A stretch of DNA of 64,000 nucleotides from Marinobacter alexandrii (GTDB lineage Bacteria; Bacteroidota; Bacteroidia; Cytophagales; Cyclobacteriaceae). The notes beneath the pieces are model-generated. The model saw nothing but the letters and a program-made list of their open reading frames with translations. It did no database searches and was not told the DNA's origin. The position numbers were made by a program, and so were the translations under genes. The stretch spans positions 1,186,501-1,250,500 of the forward strand of contig JBDWTN010000007.1 of the NCBI GenBank assembly GCA_039984955.1, in the 5' to 3' direction. Shown here piece by piece: positions 51,693 through 59,825 of this stretch (positions are counted from its first letter, which is position 1; each line of letters begins with the position of its first letter).

Positions 51693-53096
51693 TTATTTGT
51701 TGTCTTCTCGAAATTGATCAATAATTCTGTATAAAGCCTTCTGTGTCGGAAGGTTAGGAAAGAAATCAAAAAGCACTTCATGACCATCAAAATCTAGCAT
51801 TAAGGCAGTCTCCAACCTATTAATTGCATTCTTGTAACTTCCTGAACCAATTAAATAAACAACCCCTCTATAATACATTTCTGCATTGTCTGGACATTCG
51901 TCTAGCCCAGTTTCTAAAACAGAGATTGCCTCCTGATAGTCACCTTGTTCATAGTATACCATTGACCAGTCTAACCAAATATGAGGATCCTGCGAGTTCA
52001 TCTCACTTGCTTCTCTATAGGCATCCAATGACGATACTAGATTTCCCGTTTTATACTCAGCGTCCGCTACTGCTTTCCAATAATGAACATTCTCAGAATC
52101 TAGTTTTAAAGCTTTATTTAAAAAATGGATTGCCTCATACCATTTATCTTGAAGTGCTAGACAGACGCCCACTCCATACCAAGCTTCATGATACATCTGA
52201 TCCAGCTTGGTAGATTTCTGATAATATTTTATTGCCAAGTCGTACTGTTGTAGCTTCTCATATGCTGCACCTATGTGGCAGTAGGTTTCTGGGGAAGCAC
52301 CTTCTTGATCATAGGTCTTTAAGTAGGCTGCTAGTGCTCGGTCATATTTCCCAAGATTCATTAATGCATTGCCCATGTTAAACCAAGCACTACTAAAATC
52401 CTCATCAATTGCAGTAGCATATTCATATGCATCTACCGCTTCATCAAATTTTGACAGTTTATTATATACTATACCAAGATTATACCATGCATATTCAGAG
52501 TATGGATCTTGATCGATAAATTTTTGATAGTAAGAAAGGCTGCTTTCAAGTTCTCCTGAAACATCTAGGCAATACGCCAGTTCATACAGCGCATTCTCAT
52601 TTAACATGTTTATCTCGATAGCAAGTTTGTATTGTTCTGCCGCCTCCGTATACTTACCCAAACCCTGATAAGCCATACCTATACTAAAATATACTTCGTC
52701 TTTTTCCTCCACATTAAGTAGAGTATGTTCATATGCTTCTATTGCTTCTTCAAATTCTGAAAGTAAGCAATGGATTGCTCCCTTCTGCAAGAGTAGTTCA
52801 GGATCATTCGGTTGAATGTTTAAAGTCTCATCAAGAAGATCAATTGCATCATCAGACTTTTCCATTTTCACCAATACATCCGTCTTCTCAATTGTCAAGT
52901 CTACGGAAAAAGGAAATTGCTCCAAAGCAATATTTGCTGCCTTAAGCGCTTGATTCAATTTATTGTTAGCACTGTAGAAAGAAATAATTTGAATGAGGGA
53001 ATCTTCATCAAAGAAATGATTCTCTCTCTCTTTAATGAAAGCTTCAAATTTTCTAATCAATTCCCTCTCTTCCTTACGTTTATGTTCTTCAGCCAT
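51693..53096 (-). CDS. Cytoplasmic TPR-repeat protein
   Basis: A 467-residue protein made almost entirely of about 11-12 tetratricopeptide repeats, for example YAWYNLGIVYNKLSKFDEAV, DAYEYATAID and AWFNMGNALMNLGKYDRALA. The N-terminus is charged (AEEHKRKEERELIRKFEA) with no signal peptide, so it is cytoplasmic. TPR proteins serve as scaffolds; the partner is unknown. It lies 67 bases after the phosphosulfolactate synthase start on the same strand and could share its transcript. Confidence 0.85.
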   Translation of the reverse strand: MAEEHKRKEERELIRKFEAFIKERENHFFDEDSLIQIISFYSANNKLNQALKAANIALEQFPFSVDLTIEKTDVLVKMEKSDDAIDLLDETLNIQPNDPELLLQKGAIHCLLSEFEEAIEAYEHTLLNVEEKDEVYFSIGMAYQGLGKYTEAAEQYKLAIEINMLNENALYELAYCLDVSGELESSLSYYQKFIDQDPYSEYAWYNLGIVYNKLSKFDEAVDAYEYATAIDEDFSSAWFNMGNALMNLGKYDRALAAYLKTYDQEGASPETYCHIGAAYEKLQQYDLAIKYYQKSTKLDQMYHEAWYGVGVCLALQDKWYEAIHFLNKALKLDSENVHYWKAVADAEYKTGNLVSSLDAYREASEMNSQDPHIWLDWSMVYYEQGDYQEAISVLETGLDECPDNAEMYYRGVVYLIGSGSYKNAINRLETALMLDFDGHEVLFDFFPNLPTQKALYRIIDQFREDNK

Positions 53097-53187
53097 AGTA
53101 AATGATAAAAGTCGGTGGTAATGATGAAAGGAAATTAATTTAATTTAGGATTAAAAGTGGCAGAATATCGACTAAAGTTTTCCACAA

Positions 53188-53904
53188 CTAGAGAAGCTCT
53201 TCGTTTTTTATTTGGCCATTCTTAATAGCAGATTTCACTTCTTTAGATTCAAGTCCTTTAATCAAATACTCAAAATGTTTAATATGATGAAGATCCGATC
53301 CCAGAAAATCCACTATCCCTTTTTTTAGTAATAGCTTGGCAATTCGCTGTGGCTCTTTCCCATAATAACCACCCACAGATCCTAGAGTAACTTGTAACAA
53401 AATTCCAGATGATTTCAGTTCCTCAAGCCAATCAATTCTTCCTTCTAAAAACTTATATCGTTCTGGATGAGCCAGAACCGGGCGATAGCCTTTAGAAATT
53501 AGATCGAACATTGTGGATTCAAAGAATATAGGTTTATTGATAAACGAAGATTCTACTAAAACGTATCTGTCTCCAAACGATAAAATTGTCTCATCATTTG
53601 ATACTCGTTCTACAAACGTTTCGTCTACATAGTACTCCGCGGCGGCTTCAACTTCAATCTCCAGTTTTTGCTTAAAAAGTTCTTTTTGAAGTTTCTCCAA
53701 ACCATCGATTATAATGTGTGGTACATTAGGATATCTTGGATGTATATGAGGTGTGGTGATAATTTTCTTAAAGCCGGAGTTGATGAATCTTTTCACCATC
53801 TCGGTGCTCTGATCTAAAGATTGAGCCCCATCATCAATATTAGGAATTAGATGAGAATGCAAATCAACGCTAAGCAACTCAACTCTTTTTCTTGAAAAGA
53901 ACAT
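53188..53904 (-). CDS. CpsB/CapC-type PHP tyrosine-protein phosphatase
   Basis: A 238-residue PHP-fold protein. Metal ligands are visible in VDLHSHLIPNIDDGAQSLDQ, IITTPHIHPRYPN, VLVESSF and LAHPERYKFLEG, with the C-terminal DFLGSDLHHIKHF. CpsB/YwqE phosphatases dephosphorylate the tyrosine tail of the cognate Wzc/CpsD kinase and so control capsule or exopolysaccharide length. The kinase gene lies immediately upstream with a 1-base overlap, which supports this function. Confidence 0.92.
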   Translation of the reverse strand: MFFSRKRVELLSVDLHSHLIPNIDDGAQSLDQSTEMVKRFINSGFKKIITTPHIHPRYPNVPHIIIDGLEKLQKELFKQKLEIEVEAAAEYYVDETFVERVSNDETILSFGDRYVLVESSFINKPIFFESTMFDLISKGYRPVLAHPERYKFLEGRIDWLEELKSSGILLQVTLGSVGGYYGKEPQRIAKLLLKKGIVDFLGSDLHHIKHFEYLIKGLESKEVKSAIKNGQIKNEELL

Positions 53905-56273
53905 TAGAATAGATTCTTGATGCTAGAAGCGACTTTCTTCCCTTTTGATTCATCTTCTGAGTAATATCCATACCCATACCCATATCCGTACCCATACCCA
54001 GGTGTTGAATCAATTGAATTAAGTATAGTAGTTAGATTCGAAAATTGACCAGTAGCTTTTAAGTCATTCAGAACCTTAATAAAACCTCTCTTTGAGTAGT
54101 CTGCTCGAACGATGTAAAGTTGAATATCACAATATTTCATCACAAGCCTTCCATCTGTCACTAGGCCAACAGGAGGTGTATCCAGTATAACTACATCATA
54201 TGTTTCGTAAAGGTTTTTCAACATATCTTGAAACTCATCCTGTAGCAGAAGCTCAGAAGGGTTTGGAGGAGTTGGTCCAGCAGAGATAAATGATAATCCT
54301 TCGATTTCGGTTTTTTGAACGCTTTCTTCAATTGAGCTTTTTCCAGATAAGATTGTGCTAACACCCATTTGACTGTTGCCTCCAAAAGCCAAATGAACCT
54401 TAGGCTTCCTCATGTCAATATCAACCACAACAACAGTCTGACCTGTCATCGCCATGATTGCTCCAAGATTTGAAGCTACGAAAGTTTTTCCCTCTCCTGA
54501 TATTGTCGAAGTAACGCTAATTGATTTTGACTTTTCCTTTGGATTAATGAAATCCATATTCGTTCGAATCGTTCTCAATGCCTCGCTTAAAGAGCTTTTA
54601 GAGTCTTGTTTTACAACTAAAGAGGTTTGATTTAATGTTTCTTTAGTATATAAAGGGATAGCACCAAGAACAGGAACATTTACTAGTCTCTCAAGTTCAC
54701 GCACACCTGCCACTTTATTATGAGCTAAATATCTAATTAATAAATAGACAATACTTAAAACAAAACCAATCATAAAACCAGCTCCTATAATTAACACCTT
54801 TTGAGGCTTCACAGGAGACACAGGTAAAGAAGCCGGAGATAGAATTACGTTTTTTGTAACGGTACCTGCTCTGGTAATTTCTAATTCCATTTTTGATGTC
54901 TGGAGAGATAGCATAAATTCTTCTTGTAAACCATAAAAACGCCTGTTCTTCCCATATTCTGTTCCCATTGACGGCATTTTTGATAAGTTTCCTTCTAAAG
55001 CATTTCTTCTTCTTTCTACCAAAGCAAGCCTATCATCAAGTGACGCATTAAAGGACTTAAGCAGATCAATAAGAGTCTCTTTCGACTTATCTAATTGAAT
55101 ATCAATTTTCTCTATTACAAATGAGGTTTCGTTATAAGAACTAAGCTTTAACTCACGCTCTTGCTGAAGTACGGAATATTCAAGAATCGCATCTGACAAT
55201 GATTGAGGAATACGTTCAAAGAAGAAAGGATCTACTATTATCGCTCCTTTTTCATCGACCTGATTCTGGACTAACGCAAGATCTTTGATACTTTTTTTAA
55301 ATGCATATCTCTGAGAATCAAGTACAGATAATTGTTCTATTGTCCTATTCAGGTCCTTATCAAGGTCCGTAGTACGATTGTCGATCGTAAACTGCTCAAA
55401 ATAGTCCTCATATTCTGATAATTTTTTTTCAGTACTTTCTATCTGAATATCTAAGAAATCAATTTTCTGCTCAATGGCAAGATTTTTAACCTCTTTAGTA
55501 TAATCTAGATACAAGGAATCAACTAAGTTGACTAAATCACGTGCTTTATATTTGTTGTTATCCGAATATGATATTTTTATAGTTTTTGCATTAAAATTCT
55601 CCGGAAAAACTTCAAGGTCCTCTTGAATAGCGCTTACCAACGCATCTTGACTATTTACTACAAAAAAATACTTACTGTCGTCTGCTGGTGAGAAAAATGC
55701 TGTTTTTTCAATAAAAAAATTGAAATCATCAGTTTTAATTTCTTGTCCAAAAGAATAAGTTTTTGATACTTCTCCTTTCGGATCTGAATAGGATAAAATA
55801 AAAGAGTTATCATTTTCAAACTCAATGTCAAAGGGTCGATTATAGAAAGTTGAGTTATGTATTTTGAATGAAACCAAGAAAGGAGAATTCCTATATCGTT
55901 CATTTGTTAAATACCTTCCATAAACATGGTAGGATACTTCGAACTTAGCAGCTTCTACAACTCTTGACAAAAATAATCTAGATTTGATAAGCTCTATCTC
56001 ACCCGAGATCTCACTTCTTTCTTGAGTGTTTACGACCTCTACAAGTCCCAAAACATTCGCTTCACTCTCAAATTCTAGTTTTATTATAGATTCTGAAGTA
56101 AATATGGCTTTTGTATATCTAACATAAACATAGGATAGAGATGTAGTGATTAGAACAAAAGCAATTAACCAGTATTTACTTCGCTTTAGGACATACCAAA
56201 AACGTTCTAAATCAAAAGATTCAAAAATATCATTCTCGGTATCCGAACTATTTTGACTGTTAATGCTCTCCAT
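53904..56273 (-). CDS. Wzc-like polysaccharide co-polymerase/tyrosine autokinase
   Basis: A 789-residue inner-membrane protein. A transmembrane helix lies near residue 35-55, then a long Wzz-type periplasmic coiled-coil domain, and a second helix near residues 498-520 (VLIIGAGFMIGFVLSIVYLL). The cytoplasmic BY-kinase has Walker A VTSTISGEGKTFVASNL, Walker A' VVDIDMRKPKVHLAFGG and Walker B YDVVILDTPP. The C-terminus is a striking alternating Tyr cluster (YGYGYGYGYGYYSEDE), the autophosphorylation tail. It works with the Wza-like lipoprotein and is switched off by the adjacent PHP phosphatase. It overlaps both neighbours by one base. Confidence 0.93.
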   Translation of the reverse strand: MESINSQNSSDTENDIFESFDLERFWYVLKRSKYWLIAFVLITTSLSYVYVRYTKAIFTSESIIKLEFESEANVLGLVEVVNTQERSEISGEIELIKSRLFLSRVVEAAKFEVSYHVYGRYLTNERYRNSPFLVSFKIHNSTFYNRPFDIEFENDNSFILSYSDPKGEVSKTYSFGQEIKTDDFNFFIEKTAFFSPADDSKYFFVVNSQDALVSAIQEDLEVFPENFNAKTIKISYSDNNKYKARDLVNLVDSLYLDYTKEVKNLAIEQKIDFLDIQIESTEKKLSEYEDYFEQFTIDNRTTDLDKDLNRTIEQLSVLDSQRYAFKKSIKDLALVQNQVDEKGAIIVDPFFFERIPQSLSDAILEYSVLQQERELKLSSYNETSFVIEKIDIQLDKSKETLIDLLKSFNASLDDRLALVERRRNALEGNLSKMPSMGTEYGKNRRFYGLQEEFMLSLQTSKMELEITRAGTVTKNVILSPASLPVSPVKPQKVLIIGAGFMIGFVLSIVYLLIRYLAHNKVAGVRELERLVNVPVLGAIPLYTKETLNQTSLVVKQDSKSSLSEALRTIRTNMDFINPKEKSKSISVTSTISGEGKTFVASNLGAIMAMTGQTVVVVDIDMRKPKVHLAFGGNSQMGVSTILSGKSSIEESVQKTEIEGLSFISAGPTPPNPSELLLQDEFQDMLKNLYETYDVVILDTPPVGLVTDGRLVMKYCDIQLYIVRADYSKRGFIKVLNDLKATGQFSNLTTILNSIDSTPGYGYGYGYGYGYYSEDESKGKKVASSIKNLF

Positions 56274-57028
56274 TATAAATTCTGTACAACAACTATCAGC
56301 GTGAGAACACTAGACACGAGGCTTAGAGCAGGTGAAATATCCCTTAGAGTCTCCAACCAAGGCCTTCTCCAAGGCTCCACATATATGACATCTCCAGGTT
56401 CTACTAACATATTTGTAGCTCTCATACCGCTAATTGTACCTAGGTTTATTCTAAACACTTCCTTCCCTCTAATCAATTTAATATTTTGAGCTTTTGCCCC
56501 AAGGTCCAATCCTTCAGCTGAGGCAAGTACTTCTATTAAATTAGTGCTTTCATTGGGAAGTGGAATCACTCTACCCCCAGGAGCTCCCAATACAAAAACT
56601 CGCCTATTGGTAATTCTAATTTTTACAAAAGAATCTTTGTATACTGAATCAAATTTTTCTGAAATCAATCTTTCCGCCTCAAAAAGCGTCATTCCGCTTA
56701 GATTTATATCTCCTATCATTGGAAAAGTTACCACACCGTCTATTTGGATAGTGTAGGAAAAAATGTCTTTGAATTGTTGTGTCTGAATACCGCCCACTCC
56801 TTCCGTCAATTCTTGTTGAGGGTCGATCAGCCTTTCACCTTGATTGGTAAAAACATCTAACAACAAAGCATCTCCTGGTTTCAATTGATAATTACTTTCC
56901 AGATTGTCAGTAACCTTAGACAAATCCTCCTCAGAAAAGTCATCATCAAGTTTGAACATAATGTCTTGCTTGTAGGCTTTGCAGCTACTTAAAATTCCGA
57001 TTAAAACAAATAGTAGTAAACGATTCAC
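56273..57028 (-). CDS. Wza-like polysaccharide export lipoprotein
   Basis: A 251-residue lipoprotein with signal MNRLLLFVLIGILSSCKAYK (lipobox LSSC). A Poly_export domain opens with YQLKPGDALLLDVFTNQGE. An SLBB-like strand region follows (FVLGAPGGRVIPLPNESTNL). Instead of an obvious outer-membrane helix, the C-terminus is a short hydrophobic stretch (ISPALSLVSSVLTLIVVVQN). It should form the outer-membrane pore of the export system together with the Wzc-like kinase. It overlaps the kinase start by one base. Confidence 0.9.
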   Translation of the reverse strand: MNRLLLFVLIGILSSCKAYKQDIMFKLDDDFSEEDLSKVTDNLESNYQLKPGDALLLDVFTNQGERLIDPQQELTEGVGGIQTQQFKDIFSYTIQIDGVVTFPMIGDINLSGMTLFEAERLISEKFDSVYKDSFVKIRITNRRVFVLGAPGGRVIPLPNESTNLIEVLASAEGLDLGAKAQNIKLIRGKEVFRINLGTISGMRATNMLVEPGDVIYVEPWRRPWLETLRDISPALSLVSSVLTLIVVVQNL

Positions 57029-57058
57029 AGATAAGTGTTTATATGTCGTAAAAATAGA

Positions 57059-58177
57059 TCAAATATTCGATCCTTCACGCGTGATTCGACGTATGACATC
57101 ACTATACATATCAATTACGATATTCTCATCATATTTGTCTTCAACCAATTTTCTTGAGTTAGTGGATAATACATTTTTTTCATCTTTAGATAAAGAAAGG
57201 TAAAGCCTAATCTTATCAACAAGACTTTTCACATCCCTGACTCCAAATAGAAACCCATTATAACCATCCTTAATAACCTCCTTGCACCCTGGCACATTTG
57301 ATGCAAGTAATGGACGACCTAAGGCAGCCCCTTCCAATAGAGTCCGTGGCGTTCCTTCTCGATAAGAAGGCAACACCACAACATCATGTTCTTTAATAAT
57401 TTGAGCTATGTCGTTTGAATGGGTCATGTAATCAATCCACTCATTATTTACCCATTCTTCTAACTCTGTTTTTTGAATCGTTCTGGAGTGAAGTTCATCC
57501 AACTTGCCTATTAAAGTAAATTTCACCCTGTCATCATCGAGGAAGTATGAGGCTGCTTCTGCATATTCGTAGACGCCCTTTTCTATAATGAGTCGTGAGA
57601 TCATCAAAAACTTTATAGGTTGGTTATTATTCAATGGCTCTACTTGATAACTTTTTAAGTCAATTCCGGAACCAGGTAAGACACCTACTTTATCTGTATT
57701 TATTTTAATAATGGATGAAAATAAATTCTTGTCATCAACATTTTGAAAAAATATATATGAACTATATCTAAAGGCAATTTTATATAGCTGAATAGCAAGT
57801 TTTCCAGCTAGTCCTTTGACTAAAAAAGTTGTTCCAAGTCCACTAACATTACAAATGACTGAAGTCGAGCAAAATATACTAGCAATAGAAGCGTAAATAT
57901 TGGACTTAATTGTGAATCCAAGTGCAATTTGAGGTCGCTCTGTCTTAAACGCTTTTAAAATTCCATAGAAATAGGAGAAATCCTTAAAAGGATTAGTTCC
58001 AGTACCGTCCAAAGGCGTTTCTATCCACTTTACACCCCAATCTTCAATGTTTTTAGTGTATTCATCCTCAGGAGCCAATGCAATAATTTCATGACCATCA
58101 GAAAGAAATTTTTGAACCAGACCTTTTCTAAAATTGTAGATATTCCAGCACGTATTGGCAACAAAAGCAATTCTCAC
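57059..58177 (-). CDS. GT4-family glycosyltransferase
   Basis: A 372-residue GT-B-fold enzyme. The N-terminal Rossmann domain starts MRIAFVANTCWNIYNFRKGL. The C-terminal domain has ISRLIIEKGVYEYAEAASYF, VVLPSYREGTPRTLLEGAAL with the E-x7-E nucleotide-sugar motif, and GRPLLASNVPGCKEVI. Donor and acceptor sugars are unknown. It is the only glycosyltransferase of the polysaccharide module in this window, 30 bases upstream of the Wza-like gene on the same strand, so other sugar genes may lie elsewhere. The divergent hflX start is 53-66 bases away. Confidence 0.9.
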   Translation of the reverse strand: MRIAFVANTCWNIYNFRKGLVQKFLSDGHEIIALAPEDEYTKNIEDWGVKWIETPLDGTGTNPFKDFSYFYGILKAFKTERPQIALGFTIKSNIYASIASIFCSTSVICNVSGLGTTFLVKGLAGKLAIQLYKIAFRYSSYIFFQNVDDKNLFSSIIKINTDKVGVLPGSGIDLKSYQVEPLNNNQPIKFLMISRLIIEKGVYEYAEAASYFLDDDRVKFTLIGKLDELHSRTIQKTELEEWVNNEWIDYMTHSNDIAQIIKEHDVVVLPSYREGTPRTLLEGAALGRPLLASNVPGCKEVIKDGYNGFLFGVRDVKSLVDKIRLYLSLSKDEKNVLSTNSRKLVEDKYDENIVIDMYSDVIRRITREGSNI

Positions 58178-58242
58178 GTGTAAACTCTTTGAATGACAAA
58201 CTTTTGTAAGCTATTCTTAATTCGCAAACTTTGCGAGACAAT

Positions 58243-59367
58243 ATGATTGAAACTGCAAAAAAGAACGAAAGAGGATTATTAGTAGCTGTCGGGACAAAGT
58301 CTGAATCTGATGCGCGAATTGAGGAAATGATGGATGAGCTTGAATTCCTCTCACAGACACTTCAAATAGACATTTTAGGAAAGTTTACCCAGAAATTGGA
58401 ACATCCTGACTCAAAAACCTTTGTAGGGAAAGGTAAATTGGAGGAGATAAAAACTATGTGTATAGCAGATAAGATAGATGTTGTTGTATTTGATGATGAT
58501 CTATCTCCCTCTCAACTTAGAAACCTAGAAAAGGAGCTAAAAGTCAAAATATATGACAGAAGCTTGCTTATTCTTGACATTTTTCTCAAAAGAGCAAAGA
58601 CTGCTCAAGCAAAGACTCAAGTAGAACTTGCTCGATTTCAATATTTACTCCCGCGTCTGACACGAATGTGGACTCACCTCGAGCGTCAAAGAGGAGGAAC
58701 TGGAACTAGAGGTGGAGCAGGAGAAAAAGAAATTGAAACAGATAGAAGGATTATTCGCGATCAAATAAATGTTCTAAAAAAGAAGCTGGAAAAGATTGAA
58801 AAACAATCGAACACCCAAAGAAAATCAAGAAGTGGAATAGTACGTGTTGCTCTTGTCGGATACACTAATGCCGGAAAATCTTCTTTAATGCGAATTCTAA
58901 GTAAAGAAAAAGTGTATGCAAAAGATGAACTTTTTGCGACCGTAGACTCTACAGTCAGAAAAGTTGTATTGAATAATCTCCCCTTTCTTCTATCTGATAC
59001 CGTTGGCTTTATACGTAAACTCCCACATTCTTTGATAGAATCTTTTAAATCTACTTTGGCTGAAGTACAAGAGGCGGATATATTACTACATATCATAGAT
59101 ACATCCAATCCATCACATGAAGATCATATCGCAATAGTTGATGAGACATTAACGGAAATCGGAGCAGGTGACATATCAACAATAAGAGTCTACAATAAGA
59201 TGGACAAATCCGATGATGAAGGCATTAAGGCAGGTAAAGGTCAATCAATTAAGATTAGTGCTAAAACAGGTGAAGGAATCAGTGAATTAAGAGAGTTGAT
59301 AGCGGAAGAGGTGAAGAAAGTTCACATGAAAATTTACCCAAACTACATGCACCCAGAGGTTTATTGA
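58243..59367 (+). CDS. hflX: HflX-family GTPase
   Basis: The ATG at 58243 (MIETAKKNERGLLVAVGTKS) is preferred over an upstream TTG at 58231; about 374 residues. The HflX N-domain (FVGKGKLEEIKTMC) precedes the glycine-rich linker RQRGGTGTRGGAGEKEIETD. The G domain has G1 VALVGYTNAGKSS, G3 LLSDTVGFIRKLPH, and G4 VYNKMDKSD. HflX splits or rescues stalled ribosomes under stress. It is followed 22 bases later by a tRNA gene on the same strand. Confidence 0.95.
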   Translation: MIETAKKNERGLLVAVGTKSESDARIEEMMDELEFLSQTLQIDILGKFTQKLEHPDSKTFVGKGKLEEIKTMCIADKIDVVVFDDDLSPSQLRNLEKELKVKIYDRSLLILDIFLKRAKTAQAKTQVELARFQYLLPRLTRMWTHLERQRGGTGTRGGAGEKEIETDRRIIRDQINVLKKKLEKIEKQSNTQRKSRSGIVRVALVGYTNAGKSSLMRILSKEKVYAKDELFATVDSTVRKVVLNNLPFLLSDTVGFIRKLPHSLIESFKSTLAEVQEADILLHIIDTSNPSHEDHIAIVDETLTEIGAGDISTIRVYNKMDKSDDEGIKAGKGQSIKISAKTGEGISELRELIAEEVKKVHMKIYPNYMHPEVY

Positions 59368-59389
59368 GGTTCATTACTTTTGCACTCAC

Positions 59390-59461
59390 GGCCCTGTAGT
59401 TCAATGGATAGAATAGAAGTTTCCTAAACTTTAGATACAGGTTCGATTCCTGTCAGGGCCA
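59390..59461 (+). tRNA. tRNA-Arg (anticodon CCT)
   Basis: The acceptor stem GGCCCTG pairs with CAGGGCC at the 3' end, followed by A. The anticodon arm agtttCCTaaact has CCT at 59423-59425, and the T arm is ACAGGTTCGATTCCTGT. The CCA end is not encoded. The whole 72-base cloverleaf is intact. Confidence 0.93.
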
Positions 59462-59472
59462 CAATTTTTCTA

Positions 59473-59592
59473 TTTTACCTAAACTCTAGATCTAGGGCGG
59501 TTCGCCGCTGCGATCGATTCCTAGAGAGGCCACTTTTCCTAAACTTTAAATACAGCTGGGTCACCGGTGCAATTCGATTTTTGTCAGGCCCA
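59473..59592 (+). repeat. Two degenerate copies of the tRNA-Arg 3' half
   Basis: After the tRNA, the anticodon loop sequence CCTAAACT and the 3' end (CGATTCCT...GGCCAC) recur twice, at about 59473-59532 and 59534-59592. The spacing of the CCT is 55 and 60 bases from the previous copy. Each copy has an added hairpin in the middle (GGCGGTTCGCCGC and GCTGGGTCACCGGTGC). They lack the 5' half, so cannot be working tRNAs. The rest of this gap, 59593-59825, shows no gene. Confidence 0.65.
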
Positions 59593-59825
59593 CATTTCTT
59601 GATCTATTGTTAAATTCAGAGTCTCTATTCGATTTAGGACTGGTATTCTAAAACCATTCAGGTCAATATTATCAATTCTTTCTCAAATTGAGAATTTCTG
59701 ATCAATTTCAGTTAAAAGTTAACTTACTGACTAACAGCGAATTAAACTTACATACCAGTATTGGCACAATATTGTTGTGAAGGGTATAGAATTTTAATCT
59801 ATTAGTTACCACAAACTCCCCAATT

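Noticed and set aside
59473-59592. Two further tRNA genes
   Set aside because: Only the anticodon loop and 3' half are recognisable; there is no 5' acceptor strand or D arm and the pairing is broken.
59760-59790. Sigma-54 promoter before the hybrid kinase (ttggcacaatattgtt)
   Set aside because: The distance between the -24 GG and any -12 GC-like pair is one base short and the -12 GC is missing.
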